Source: Lucinisca nassula
Lineage: Eukaryota > Mollusca > Bivalvia > Lucinida > Lucinidae
Assembly (NCBI GenBank): GCA_963580285.1
Contig: OY757010.1
Location: 66,052,406-66,116,405 of the forward strand
DNA length: 64,000 bases
Reading direction: 5' to 3'
Part shown: one piece after another, positions 30,657-41,189 of the stretch
Position numbering within the stretch: position 1 is the first letter of the stretch
How the letters are laid out: every line of letters starts with the position of its first letter
Translations under genes and position numbers: made by a program
Notes under the pieces: model-generated
Told to the model about the DNA's origin: nothing
The model's database searches: none
Seen by the model: only the letters and a program-made list of their open reading frames with translations

Positions 30657-31273
30657 AAAAATCCGTTGATGATGATGATGATGATGATTTTACCTTTGAC
30701 CTCTAAGTACAACCTTGACCTTGAAGGTACGGACCTGGGTTTTGCAAGCAACACATTGTCTTATGATGGTGAATATTTCTGCAAGTAATTTCAAAATCCA
30801 TCTAGTAATAAGGAAGTTATTGACCATGTTTAAGTTTTGGACCCATTTTTTAACCTCTGACATCATTCTAAGTACGACCTTGACCTTGGAGGTACAGACC
30901 TGGGTTTTGCGTGTGACATGATGAACATTTCTGCCAAGTAAATTCAAAATCCATTCGGAAATAAGAAAGTTATTGACCATGTTTAAGTTTTGGACTCTTG
31001 TTTGGATCTTTGACCTCTAAGTAGGACATTGACCTTGGAGGAACGGACCTAAATTCTGCATGTGACACATCGTCTTATGATGGTTAACATTTCTGAAAAG
31101 TAATTTCAAAATCCATCCAGAAATAAGAAAGTTATTGACTGCGTTTAAGTTTTGGATGCACACACGCATGGACAAACAGATGCACGGATGGACAGGGGGA
31201 ACACTATATGCCCCTTACACTATTCTTCGAATGGCGGGGGCATAAAAAACGACCAGTTGAGAGACAGGTGGTC

Positions 31274-31366
31274 ACAAATAATTCGGCACTCGTTCATATG
31301 GCGAAGATGCACTCGCAAGCTAGTGCGTCCTTCGCCATATGAACTCGTCCCGAATATTTCACAATA
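31274..31366. repeat. Imperfect fold-back with CATATGGCGAAG arms
   Basis: AATTCGGCACTCGTTCATATGGCGAAG pairs with CTTCGCCATATGAACTCGTC-type sequence ending CCGAATATT; a second short stem GCACTCGC..GCTAGTGCG sits in the loop. Probably a small palindromic MITE. Flanking sequence to 31560 is unassigned apart from a half hairpin core (GTAAGCAGTGTAGACCC, 31510-31526). Confidence 0.6.
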
Positions 31367-31577
31367 TAAAGTCAATAACCTATAACTACTGTATATAAGG
31401 GCAAGATTCCATTCAGTACAAGGGAAACACACTTTTGTAACCTACATGTGATAAGCTGAGCCCCTCCTAGTTCAAAAGGGGTCTATTCTTACAGAAAAGA
31501 ATTTGCTTGTAAGCAGTGTAGACCCTCACTGATTACAGGCAAAACTATCTTTGAAAAGGTTCCCAAGCTTGAAGGTA

Positions 31578-31781
31578 TAGTAGAATTCCGCTATTAAGAC
31601 CACCTTAAATTAAGTCTAATTCTGTTTTAAAAAGCTTATTTAGTAAGTTAGTTATTTTTTCTTTGTATTTTCTGCATACCGTGTCCTCTGGTCAAAGACC
31701 ACCTTTGGAACTGTTCAAAAGTGGTCATAAAGACCACTTTTTAACAGTCCCAAAGGTGGTCTTAATAGAGGAATTTTACTG
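31578..31781. mobile_element. TA-flanked MITE, 204 bp (Tc1/mariner-like)
   Basis: TIRs YAGTARAATTCCNCTATTAA followed by GACCACC on both ends, with TA at 31576-31577 and 31782-31783. Inner hairpins AAAGACCACCTTTGG / CCAAAGGTGGTCTT and AAAAGTGGTC / GACCACTTTT. No ORF. The class is inferred from the TA flanks. Confidence 0.7.
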
Positions 31782-31789
31782 TATATCCA

Positions 31790-32574
31790 TTTTCCTTAAC
31801 ACTTCACTAGACTCAAAAGTAGAAGGCTGTGCTTGAAGAGTAGAAGGCCTCATGCCACCTAGGCATGACAGAGCATATTCTTTCTTTTATGAGGACACCA
31901 CCACTATTGATCAGGAAGATGATTACTTGCAAAAGAGTTGTTTCCACTGAAGATGCATCCATTCATTTTCAACACAAAGTTTGACAGAGATAAGCAGACA
32001 TTGTTTGGGCTTCATTAAATTTAATTTTTGGGGGTTGATTGTTTGTCAGTCAACTGAAGTTACTGTTCACAATAACTTTACGTTGCTATGTCCATATGAC
32101 TGTATAGTTATGTCCGTGAGATCATCACTGTTTGTACGAAATCAAGGTCATAATTATTTATAGCCATGCTATTCTTATTGTTGTGAGGTCAAAGTGTTGT
32201 GTAGAGAGGGTTACCTGTAAAATTAAGGGATAATTGTGTTCAAAATAGTCATTTGGGGAGATAAATCGGCAGTTATAGGGACCGAAAATTTGTTTCACAG
32301 TTACACGTCAGTGAAGCTTTAAAACTATAATTGCGACTGTAAAACCGATGATTTAACTCCCCCAACGACAATTTTCAATACAGTTAGCCCCATTCTAATG
32401 CAGTAATCCACTTGTGGCATCTGATCATGGTCTCAACTGTCAGAAATTGATGAAAGAAGAGTAGTTGAGAGTTAAACAATAGTCCTTCAATATCATTTTT
32501 CCAGCCTATGTTCAATAGACAACTGACCCACCATTGCTGCCTCAGTCTTCTTGCAAAATGATTTTTAACCCATA
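31790..32574. other. No recognisable feature
   Basis: AT-rich, apparently low-copy within the window. The open frame 31981-32163 has no domain. One hairpin-core arm remnant (CATCTGATCATGGTCT) is at about 32418. Nothing else can be supported. Confidence 0.5.
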
Positions 32575-32908
32575 AAATGCCAATCATGACAATTGTCGTC
32601 TGCTTTGCCGTCTGCTGGTTACCTTAAAAAGTATTTTTTTTTTTTTTTGCAAACAGTGTGGACCTAGATCAGACTGCTCCAGTAGGAGCAGTCTGATCTG
32701 GGCCCACACTGTTTGCCTGTATGCAAAAATATTTTAAGAAAGTTTGAAAAAAAAAAATTCAGCAGACAACATAAGCAGACGATCTGGGCCCACACTGTTT
32801 GCCTGTATGCAAAAATATTTTAAGAAAGTTTGAAAAAAAAAAATTCAGCAGACAACATAAGCAGACGACATTTTCAGATGTAGTTTTTCTCAGTGTCCTA
32901 AGGGTTAA
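32575..32908. mobile_element. MITE family B with 86-bp internal duplication
   Basis: Ends TTAACCCATAAAATGCC and CTCAGTGTCCTAAGGGTTAA; the TTAA flanks suggest a piggyBac-type duplication. Full hairpin core at about 32650-32716. An 86-bp segment (GATCTGGGCCCACACTGTTT to ACATAAGCAGAC) is repeated in tandem, starting at 32695 and 32781. Confidence 0.8.
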
Positions 32909-33355
32909 GAGAGACAGATAAGGGGTACTATTTTCTAAACAAATTTTCAGATAAAATGAAAATTACAAGTAGCCATTGAAAACATTTTAATTATTAAAGT
33001 GATGCAAACATGCAACAATATGAAAATGTATGTGGCTTGACTCCTTTTGGTATTTCATATGAATACCTGAGTTTATCTCTTTGAAAACCCCTTATCTGTT
33101 GCAATATATTTCAAGTTCATCAGCAGAGCTCTGGATAACATACCATAAACATGAAAACCATTCCCCCCCCCCAAAATCACAGTTGATTGTTTAAGGGAGA
33201 CAACTCTGATGAAATGAAGAATTACCTATAAGGCCAACGTAAGGATCCTAAATATTGGAAAAGCTAGGCCTAGGCCATCCTTAAAATAAAATTTGTTTGC
33301 TGTGCTCCAACCCATCATATGTGAGGTGGGTAGGAAGGTAGATCTTTTTTTTTTT

Positions 33356-36300
33356 AAGTAAACACAACTATCCAGGGGTAGGAATGCAGATTTTTAGGTG
33401 CTTCTGGGGCTTAAAATGGTGGGGGGGGGGGGGGGGGGTGCAGACACGTAAAAACATGTATCTGAGTGGGAAAGGGAACATACTGAATTTTAGTCTAAAA
33501 TGCATCAATTATATCTGAAATATTGTTTCTTGCAATAAAATGATGAAAAAACATTATTTTGGTCAGTTGGGATTTTCTTCATTAACCCTTTACCACTCAG
33601 GGATTTTGTGAATTTCGCTGATTTTCGCAGTGTTGCACCTGACAGCAACTTCAACTAGCCATTGTTTCATAATGGATGGTCTGTTTTACACCAAACTCGG
33701 TATGAATGTTCATTGGGCAGTAGCCTTTCAAATGCAACCTTTCATGACTTGATCATTGTTGTCATGGTAAAGAGGGGGCATCTCAAAGTTGGCAAAAAGT
33801 GTGTTTTCACATGAATTTTTGACCACATTTTAATCTTCACACAGCTGTCAAGGCAACAATTAAGGTGTTTGGCACTGGCCATTTTCACTGTTTGCAGCAT
33901 GTTTTATCAGCATCAATTTTCAGGCATTTTTGACCCCAGACACCCTCAGATATAAATTTTAGCGGCCAGTTGGGCCATACACCCAAAATTTTTCGGGATG
34001 TGAGGGGGAGTTGCCCCCCTTCAATCCCCCCTAGAATATTTTTAGTGGGGAGGCTCGCAAAGAAACAGGTCACTTTTTTGCCCAACAAATCCTAAAGTAA
34101 ACATAACTATCCAGGGGTAGGAATGCAGATTTTAGGTGCTTCTGGGGCTTAAAATGGGGGGGGGGGGGGTGCAGACACGTAAAAACATGTATCTGAGTGG
34201 GAAAGGGTTAACTGAAATCTGGGAACATACTGAATTTTAGTCTAAAATGCATCAATTATATCTGAAATATTGTTTCTTGCAATAAAATGATGAAAAAACA
34301 TTATTTTGGTCAGTTGGGATTTTCTTCATTAACCCTTTACCACTCAGGGATTTTGTGAATTTCGCTGATTTTCGCAGTGTTGCACCTGACAGCAACTTGA
34401 ATCAACTAGAGAAAGTGACCAGTGGGTCACGTATACCCCCGGCCAGCGTCACCCTCTGATATATCTTTCGAGCTTGTATGTAATATGAATGAAGTTAAGA
34501 AGCTATAAGAATCTATAAATGTGCTTGTAAAAGCTAAACCAAACATGAAATTTCTAAATGGACCAAGGGAGTGAGGGCATCAAATAGAACATACAGGCAT
34601 CTATAAACTTTGACATAAAACTTTAACCAAATGTAAAATTTCTAAGTCCGTGACCTTGAGGTCAAGGTCACCATAACCTTGAGGTCAAGGTCACCATGGG
34701 TGGGGGAAGGGACATGCATCATGAAATCATTTATCAAACATGAAGAGAATCTAACATGTGGTTACAGAGATATCAGCCATGAAAAAGGTTTAACACAAAA
34801 CTTTGACGTAAAAGTAGATGAACAGACAGACAGACAGCCCACCCAGGGGCTTGACCCAGAGGCTTAGATATTCCATATGAAAGGTAAGCTATAGAGATAT
34901 CCTCTACCAAACATGAAGAGAATCTAACATGTGGTTACAGAGATATCAGCAATGAAAAAGGTTTAACACAAAACTTTGACGTAAAATTAGATGAACAGAC
35001 AGACAGACAGCCCACCCAGGGGCTTCGATATTCCATATGAAAGGTAATGCTATAGAGATATCCTTTACCAAACATGAAGAGAATCTAACATGTGGTTACA
35101 GAGATATCAGCAATGAATAAGGTTTAACACAAAACTTTGACTTAAAAGGAGATGAACAGACAGACGGACAGACAGACAACCCACCCAGGGGCTTGACCCA
35201 CGGGCTTAGATATTCCATATGAAAGGTAATGCTATAGAGATATCTTGTACCAAATATGAAGAGAATCCAACCTGTGGTTACAGAGATATGAGCAATCAAA
35301 AAGGTTTAACGCAAAACTTTGACGTAAAGGTTGACGAACGAACGTACGAACAAACGAACGAACGAACGAACTAACAAACGAACATACGAACAAACCAACA
35401 AACGGACGAACGGACGGAAAGACGAAAACTATATACCCCCTGACATACTTCGTATGCTGGGGGTATAACTAGCCATTGTTCATAATGGATGGTCTGTTTT
35501 ACACCAAACTCGGTATGAATGTTCATTGGGCAGTAGCCTTTCAAATGCAACCTTTCATGACTTGATCATTGTTGTCATGGTAAAGAGGGGGCATCTCAAA
35601 GTTGGCAAAAAGTGTGTTTTCACATGAATTTTTGACCACATTTTAATCTTCACACAGCTGTCAAGGCAACAATTAAGGTGTTTGGCACTGGCCATTTTCA
35701 CTGTTTGCAGCATGTTTTATCAGCATCAATTTTCAGGCATTTTTGACCCCAGACACCCTCAGATATATCTAAAATGCATCAATTATATCTGAAATATTGT
35801 TTCTTGCAATAAAATGATGAAAAAACATTATTTTGGTCAGTTGGGATTTTCTTCATTAACCCTTTACCACTCAGGGATTTTGTGAATTTCGCTGATTTTC
35901 ACAGTGTTGCACCTGACAGCAACTTCAACTAGCCATTGTTTCATAATGGATGGTCTGTTTTACACCAAACTCGGTATGAATGTTCATTGGGCAGTAGCCT
36001 TTCAAATGCAACCTTTCATGACTTGATCATTGTTGTTATGGTAAAGAGGGGGCAGACACGTAAAAACATGTATCTGAGTGGGAAAGGGTTAACTGAAATC
36101 TGGGAACATACTGAATTTTAGTCTAAAATGCATCAATTATATCTGAAATATTGTTTCTTGCAATAAAATGATGAAAAAACATTATTTTGGTCAGTTGGGA
36201 TTTTCTTCATTAACCCTTTACCACTCAGGGATTTTGTGAATTTCGCTGATTTTCGCAGTGTTGCACCTGACAGCAACTTCAACTAGCCATTGTTTCGTAA

Positions 36301-36810
36301 TGGATGGTCTGTTTTACACCAAACTCGGTATGAATGTTCATTGGGCAGTAGCCTTTCAAATGCAATCTTTCATGACTTGATCATTGTTGTCATGGTAAAG
36401 AGGGGGCATCTCAAAGTTGGCAAAAAGTGTGTTTTCACATGAATTTTTGACCACATTTTAATCTTCACACAGCTGTCAAGGCAACAATTAAGGTGTTTGG
36501 CACTGGCCATTTTCACTGTTTGCAGCATGTTTTATCAGCATCAATTTTCAGGCATTTTTGACCCCAGACACCCTCAGATAAAAATTTTAGCGGCCAGTTG
36601 GGCCATACACCCAAAATTTTTCGGGATGTGAGGGGGGCGACGACCCCCCTTCAATCCCTCCTGGAATATTTTTAGTGGGGAGGCGCGCGAAAAACAGGTC
36701 ACTTTTTTGTCCAACAAATCCTAAAGTAAACATAACTATCCAGGGGTAGGAAAACAGATTTTAGGTGCTTCTGGGGCTTAAAATGGGGGGGGGGGGGGGG
36801 GTGCAGACAC
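33356..36810. repeat. Segmental tandem array, ~740-bp unit, 4-5 copies
   Basis: The unit runs TAAACATAACTATCCAGGGG, G-run, AAACATGTATCTGAGTGGGA, AGTCTAAAATGCATCAATTA, CTTTACCACTCAGGGATTTT, ACCAAACTCGGTATGAATG and CCAACAAATCCTAAAG. Copy 1 spans about 33356-34092 (737 bp). Copy 2 starts at 34093 and is split by 34410-35466. Copies 3 and 4 are about 35767-36053 (shortened) and 36053-36720, with a fifth start at 36721. G runs at 33421-33438, 34156-34169 and 36785-36801 mark unit starts, and one deletion breakpoint falls in a G tract. Copies are very similar. Each includes TTAACCCTTT, so the unit may hold an old MITE. Confidence 0.85.
34410..35466. mobile_element. Helitron-like element III, AACTAG duplication
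   Basis: 5' hairpin GTGACCAGTGGGTCAC and GTATACCCCCGGCC. The core has about three ~180-bp units with GTTACAGAGATATCAGCAAT and ACAGACAGACAGCCC. An (ACGAAC)n tract at about 35335-35410 precedes a closing hairpin ATACCCCCTGACATACTTCG..ATGCTGGGGGTAT. AACTAG flanks it (34404-34409 and 35467-35472), splitting the segmental array. The design resembles elements I, II and IV, but the flanking duplication is unusual for Helitrons, so the class is uncertain. Confidence 0.6.
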
Positions 36811-36867
36811 GTTAAAGCACCATACAACAATCGGAAACATCATTTCAAATACTTATTTTCTGATTTT

Positions 36868-37000
36868 TTCAGAGAAAATCAGGCTTGACATTTCATTTGA
36901 ATGGTCTGCCTAGCAGACCATTCAAATGAAATGTCAAGCCTGATTTTCTCTGAAACCAGCAGACCATTCAAATGAAATGTCAAGCCTGATTTTCTCTGAA
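36868..37000. repeat. Perfect 42-bp-arm hairpin plus third arm
   Basis: A 42-base arm (36868-36909, starting TTCAGAGAAAATCAGGCTTG) is followed by CTA and its exact complement (36913-36954). After four bases a direct copy of the second arm appears at 36959-37000. A-rich DNA follows. The perfect arms indicate recent formation or ongoing correction. The structure could fold in two alternative ways. No coding role is evident. Confidence 0.92.
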
Positions 37001-37194
37001 TAAAAAAAATAAAACGGCAAAAAAAAAAAAAAGAATGTCATCTTCTTGAAATTTGGCTTAGTGTGTTAAATTTGAGTTTAATTAATCAGGATTTCAAAAA
37101 AAAACCTTTTCCTCAGAATGGTAATAAAATTTTTTGGGTAGGGGCAATCTGTGCGGGTAGGTAGGAGCACAGCAAACCAAAAATTTTTTAAGGA

Positions 37195-37362
37195 TGGCCC
37201 TATGCAAACAGTGACTGTTCCTGAAGGGTTTACACTCTTCGCAGTTCCGTTGGTACTTTTTGAACTCCTTACTGGATCATTAAACAAATTTGCTTAAATT
37301 TTAGGAGAATTACAGCAAGTCCTCAAGGTGTCCGAATTTTCAGGATTTTTACGGTAATTGGG
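37195..37362. repeat. MITE family D fragment
   Basis: TATGCAAACAGTGACTGTTC, GAACTCCTTACTGGATCATT, CCTCAAGGTGTCCGAATTTT and ATTTTTACGGTAATT follow family D order, with a degraded hairpin core. Confidence 0.55.
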
Positions 37363-37452
37363 TATAATTAAAGGTTACATACTGTTTTTTTGTCTCAAAT
37401 ATGGTTACAGCAAGTCATTTGATTGGTTTATTTAATCAACAGCCACAAAAAC

Positions 37453-38830
37453 TAGAAATGTGTCAATACGACACCGATGCCCCCGCCCAGGGGCTACCTC
37501 ACCCCCCCCCCCCCCCCCCCCCAAAAATCATGTTGCAACAACAGCTGTCACAGCATAACTCACCTGGAAAAGTGTTCCTGAGGTCATTGGCATAGGTGGG
37601 GTATTGCCGATTCAGCCTTTTAAAATAACTATAATCATACTAAATATCAACCCTATCCATCAAATGGTTTGGAAAATATGAGCTCTTAAAACTTTACTAC
37701 TAAAAATTTCTAAGTCTGTGACCTTGACCTTGACCTTGAGGTCCTGATGCAAGGGCGGGGTAATGACTGAATGAAACTTTAGACCAGTATCTATCAGCAT
37801 TCCAAATATGAAGCAAATCCATTATACGGTTTAGAAAATATGACCTGTAAAAATCTTGAACATTAAAAATCTCCAAGTCTATGACCTTGACCTTGACATC
37901 AGGGGTGGTGGTATGGCTGAATAAAACTTTTGACCTGTAACTATCACCATACCACATATGAAGCAAATCCATTATATGGTTTGGAAAATATAAGCTCTTA
38001 ACATAATTTAAATTTAAAAATTTCTTTCTGTGACCTTGACCTTGAGGTGACTTGCATAGGTGGGGTATTGCAGTATGTCACTTTGGACCTGTACCTATTA
38101 TCATATCAAACATAAACCCAATCCATCGTATGGTTCTCAAAATATGAACTCTTAAAATAATAATGTTAAAAATTTCCAAGTCTGAGACCTTGACCTTGAA
38201 GTCATAGGCATGAGTGGGGGTATTACTGAATAAAACTTTGGACCTGTATCATCATCAAAACAAATATGAACCAAATGAATCATAAAAATTCAAGTTCAAC
38301 GTGGTACAAATACCTTAACCTGGGTCTTAAACATTAAAAATTTCTAAGTCCATGACCTTGACCTTGAGGTCATTGATATGGAAGGGGATATTGCTGAATA
38401 AAACTTTGGATCTATATCTATCAGCACACTAAATATAAACCAAATCCATCGTATGGTTTTGAAAATATGAGCTCAAGTTCAACCTGGTACAAATATCTTA
38501 ACCTGGGTCTTACACGTTAGAAATGTCTAAGTCTGTGACCTTGACCTTGAGGTCACGGGTATGGGTGGGGTATTGCTGAATAAAACTTTGGACCTATATC
38601 TATCATCATACTAAATATAAACCAAATCTATTGTATGGTTTGGAAAATATGAGCTCAAGTTCTACCTGGTACAAAAACCTTAACCGGAGTCTAACAGGAT
38701 TATGTACATACGTACACACTTTCGTACAGAAGGACGTACATTCGGATGCAAGTACGCACGTACCAAGGGACGCACATACGGAAAACTGAAAAACTCTATG
38801 CCCCCGGCATCATCCGATGCGGGGGAATAA
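37453..38830. mobile_element. Helitron-like element IV (tandem-cored)
   Basis: Starts GAAATGTGTCAATACGACAC (GTGTC/GACAC hairpin) and GATGCCCCCGCCCAGGGGC, with a C21 run at 37502-37522. Its core of ~165-bp units each carry TGACCTTGACCTTGAGGTCA and GAATAAAACTTTGGACCTGT. It ends in an ACGTACATTCGG-type microsatellite and the hairpin ATGCCCCCGGCATCATCCGATGCGGGGG. The same family as 19806-31247. Non-coding; frames such as 37700-37972 are repeat artefacts. Confidence 0.6.
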
Positions 38831-39311
38831 AAAAATCCTGGACCAGACGAGATTTTGATTCGTCAATCAACCCAGGGGAAGAATTTTCCCGATTTAACTA
38901 AGGTCTTAGCAAACAGGTAGTCACCAAAGTTGTCTCATTGTCTAAAGAAACAGACAAAAATGTGGGATACGGGCTGGAAAATTCTTCAAAATTTCACTTG
39001 TCCTGCATAACCAGCAGTATGTAGATTTTGGCAAATTTGGTTTAAACAATATTTATTCATTTCATTGGACAAGTCAATTCAAACAGAACATGTACAATTT
39101 ACAATGATAGGATTTGAAAACAAGCGAAACGCTTATACAGAGGGCCCATTATATAACGGCATTCGTTATAACGGCAAAACTCGTTATAACGACAATTTCA
39201 ACGGAATGAATTCTCAGCTCAAGGTTTAGCCTCGATTCCGAGCAGCTTGGGCTTCCCTTGGGTTGGAAATACCCAAATAGAATCCATAGTCATGAAAGAT
39301 TCTTGTAATTT
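38831..39311. other. Mostly unassigned; one mariner-like end
   Basis: At about 39150-39200, TATAACGGCATTCGTTATAACGG and CTCGTTATAACGACAATTTC resemble the repetitive ends of pogo/Tigger-like elements, but the partner end was not found. The rest shows no recognisable feature. Confidence 0.35.
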
Positions 39312-39407
39312 AATACTCCAAGATACAAATGCTATAGATATTTGATAGAATCGCCTCATCGCGGCGATTCTAACAAATCTCTATGACATTTGTTTCTTGG
39401 AGTAATG
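39312..39407. repeat. Imperfect fold-back, ATACTCCAAGATACAAATG arms
   Basis: ATACTCCAAGATACAAATGC ... GATAGAATCGCC folds onto GGCGATTCTAACAAATC ... CATTTGTTTCTTGGAGTA around TCATCGC. The layout matches the GTTAGAACCGCC fold-backs in 40416-44554. It lies 41 bases before the assembly gap. Confidence 0.65.
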
Positions 39408-39448
39408 ATGTGGAAAAGACCTTTTATAAGCTATCATATTCCTGACTG

Positions 39449-39648
39449 NNNNNNNNNNNNNNNNNNNNNNNNNNNNNNNNNNNNNNNNNNNNNNNNNNNN
39501 NNNNNNNNNNNNNNNNNNNNNNNNNNNNNNNNNNNNNNNNNNNNNNNNNNNNNNNNNNNNNNNNNNNNNNNNNNNNNNNNNNNNNNNNNNNNNNNNNNNN
39601 NNNNNNNNNNNNNNNNNNNNNNNNNNNNNNNNNNNNNNNNNNNNNNNN
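39449..39648. other. Assembly gap, 200 N
   Basis: Exactly 200 N, a usual placeholder size, so the true length is unknown. Frames reported across it are meaningless. Confidence 1.
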
Positions 39649-39860
39649 GGGCACCCCACCCCCTGGCCTTGCCCCTAGGGGTAGGATCAAAATTCCGAAA
39701 GTGTCATGCACTCCTCAGACCAAAGACCTATCAGTTCCCAAAGTTTTAAGTTTCTAGCTGTAAAAGTGTGGGAGGAGTTGTCCAGTAAGACGGACGGAGG
39801 GACGTACGGACGACGGAGACAATTACAATATCCCCACTTTTTCTTTGAAAAGCTTGGTTG
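39649..39860. repeat. Fragment of a microsatellite-ended element
   Basis: CACCCCACCCCCTGGCCTTG, GTCATGCACTCCTCAGACCA and a GACGGACGGAGGGACGTACG tract followed by CCCCACTTTTTCTTTGAAAA look like the 3' part of another tandem-cored Helitron-like element whose start is lost in the gap. Confidence 0.4.
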
Positions 39861-39889
39861 TGGATAAAAATATGAAAAAATCCTTTTTG

Positions 39890-40010
39890 GACGAAACGAC
39901 TAGGGTTGTGGGGGCGAAACGACTAGGGGCCAAAAAAAGGAGGCGAAAAGACCAGGGGGAAACGACCAGGGGGAGAATGTCTTTGGGGCAAAACGTCTTG
40001 TTACCAGTGC
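39890..40010. repeat. Short minisatellite, CGAAACGACTAGGGG-type
   Basis: GAAACGACTAGGG, GAAACGACTAGGGGCC, GAAAAGACCAGGGGG and GAAACGACCAGGGGG follow each other at about 18-22 base spacing. Confidence 0.7.
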
Positions 40011-40014
40011 TTCC

Positions 40015-40140
40015 CGCCTTGTAAACCAGGGGTGGTGGCACGATCAATCCCGGGCTTATCCAGACTTTCGGATATGTCTTTAAACTGAGGTCCTGGCTCT
40101 GTATGACCTTAGCTGTTGGTGAGACATAAAACTAAAGCAC
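40015..40140 (+). mobile_element. SINE S5 fragment
   Basis: ACGATCAATCCCGGGCTTAT looks like a B-box end, followed by ACTTTCGGATATGTCTTTAA, ACTGAGGTCCTGGCTCTGTA and GACCTTAGCTGTTGGTGAGA. The same order is found in the 59878-60113 copy. Confidence 0.6.
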
Positions 40141-40145
40141 TCACA

Positions 40146-40370
40146 GAATCAGAATTGTTACTGGTGACACGTCAAATGACATTCATACACCAGGACCTGT
40201 GATGTGGGAAGCTAGTCCCTAGCTCTAACCAAAGAGGTAAATTTAGCTACACAATCATCAGCACCTTCAGCTGTCGAAATAATAGAATCGGGAACGGCAT
40301 TCCAATCTCTAATGGTTCTGGGGAAGAACGACTCTTTATAAATGTCAGTTCTTGCGCTAAGGGTCACCTA
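40146..40370 (-). pseudogene. 3' end of a second LINE family (truncated)
   Basis: A shorter relative of 46799-47205. On the minus strand it encodes the C-terminal YKESFFPRTIRDWNA-like motif near 40340-40300 and then a 3' UTR that ends in an ATTCTG repeat. Only the last ~50 codons remain. Confidence 0.7.
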
Positions 40371-40623
40371 CCAGGGTGGTTGGGGTATTTAAGGGTGGTT
40401 TAGTCGATTATTGGGGGGTCAGTATAAAACGCAGCACTTTAGTGCAGCTGTATTAAACATATAGGAAAATGCAGCCATAAGGAAATCATAGGTAATGCAG
40501 CTATTATAGAAAAAAGTATAAAACGCAGCCGCATAATATGCAGCCAATATAAAATATATAGTGTAGTATTCACTTTTCGCTTTTCAGTTAAAAATTATCT
40601 TATATTTTCATACATCTGCTCAA

Positions 40624-40720
40624 AACATAGATTGTGAGAACCGCCTCGCCGAGGCTGTTCTAACCAGTTCCCACAATGTATGTTTTACCCACAATCTATG
40701 TTTTTGAGCAGAAATATGAA
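40624..40720. repeat. Fold-back module in left TIR (GTGAGAACCGCCTCGCC)
   Basis: AAACATAGATTGTGAGAACC GCCTCGCCGAGG... then AACCAGTTCCCACAATGTAT and ACCCACAATCTATGTTTTTG. The opposite-order copy is at 44262-44352 in the right TIR. Related modules lie near 40965, 41146, 41915, 42590-42665, 42905-42965, 43330-43425 and 43978-44045. Confidence 0.8.
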
Positions 40721-41189
40721 GACTAATGTACACACCTGAAAACCTGGAAGATGTAGCCCAATCTATTTTTTTCAAACCCAGATAGGCTGGGGCCGAAGAT
40801 AAGCTAGATGTAACTTAAATCCACGTGTCTCGCCAATGATTGCAAGTATTTTTGTTTCAGTCATCACGTGAGCAAGTCCGTGAAATGAAGACCCCCTATA
40901 CCCCACTTTATATAGAGAAAACAGGGGTTTATGGGTGTATACATTATTTTTTTATTCTTGCTCCAAGACATAGGTTGTGGGTACTCGTTAGAACCGCCTA
41001 AATGGAGATGTGTAAAAATGTACAAATTTGCACGAGTGTGTTATCATATTCATCACGAAAACATGCCTATATAATTTTGACCCCCTTAAACCCCACTGTT
41101 ATATAGTAAAACTGGGGTTTGCAGGGGTAGACATTATTGTTTCTCACTGAGGCGTTTCTAACGAGTATCCACACAGAGCTACAGATAAG

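Larger units (their letters stand above)
20073..30689 (+). mobile_element. 5'-truncated non-LTR retrotransposon, split by 8.7-kb insertion
   Basis: The LINE lies at 20073-21426 and 30142-30689. It starts within RT-upstream sequence (GACTGGGACCCAGACCACC) so the endonuclease is missing. It ends with (TGA)n at about 30667-30688, then returns to the host unit; ATTTT/TTTT flanks the junctions. Both halves read on the plus strand and join in frame if the inserted TIR element is removed. Microsatellite 3' tails are typical of several non-LTR clades; the clade here is uncertain. Confidence 0.85.
19806..31247. mobile_element. Outer Helitron-like element (family IV type), split
   Basis: The left piece 19806-20072 starts ATGTGTCCACAGGACACAGA (hairpin GTGTCC/GGACAC) and carries ACCTTGACCTTGGAGGT units. 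The right piece 30690-31247 continues the same units (TTATTGACCATGTTTAAGTT), a GGACAAACAGATGCACGGATGG microsatellite and a closing CTATGCCCC..GGCGGGGGCATA hairpin. The intervening 10.6 kb is a non-LTR retrotransposon that itself contains further insertions. Family IV (37453-38830) has the same start and end. The Helitron-like class is inference. Confidence 0.6.

Noticed and set aside
39381..39749. ORFs across the N gap
   Set aside because: Their length comes from translated N.
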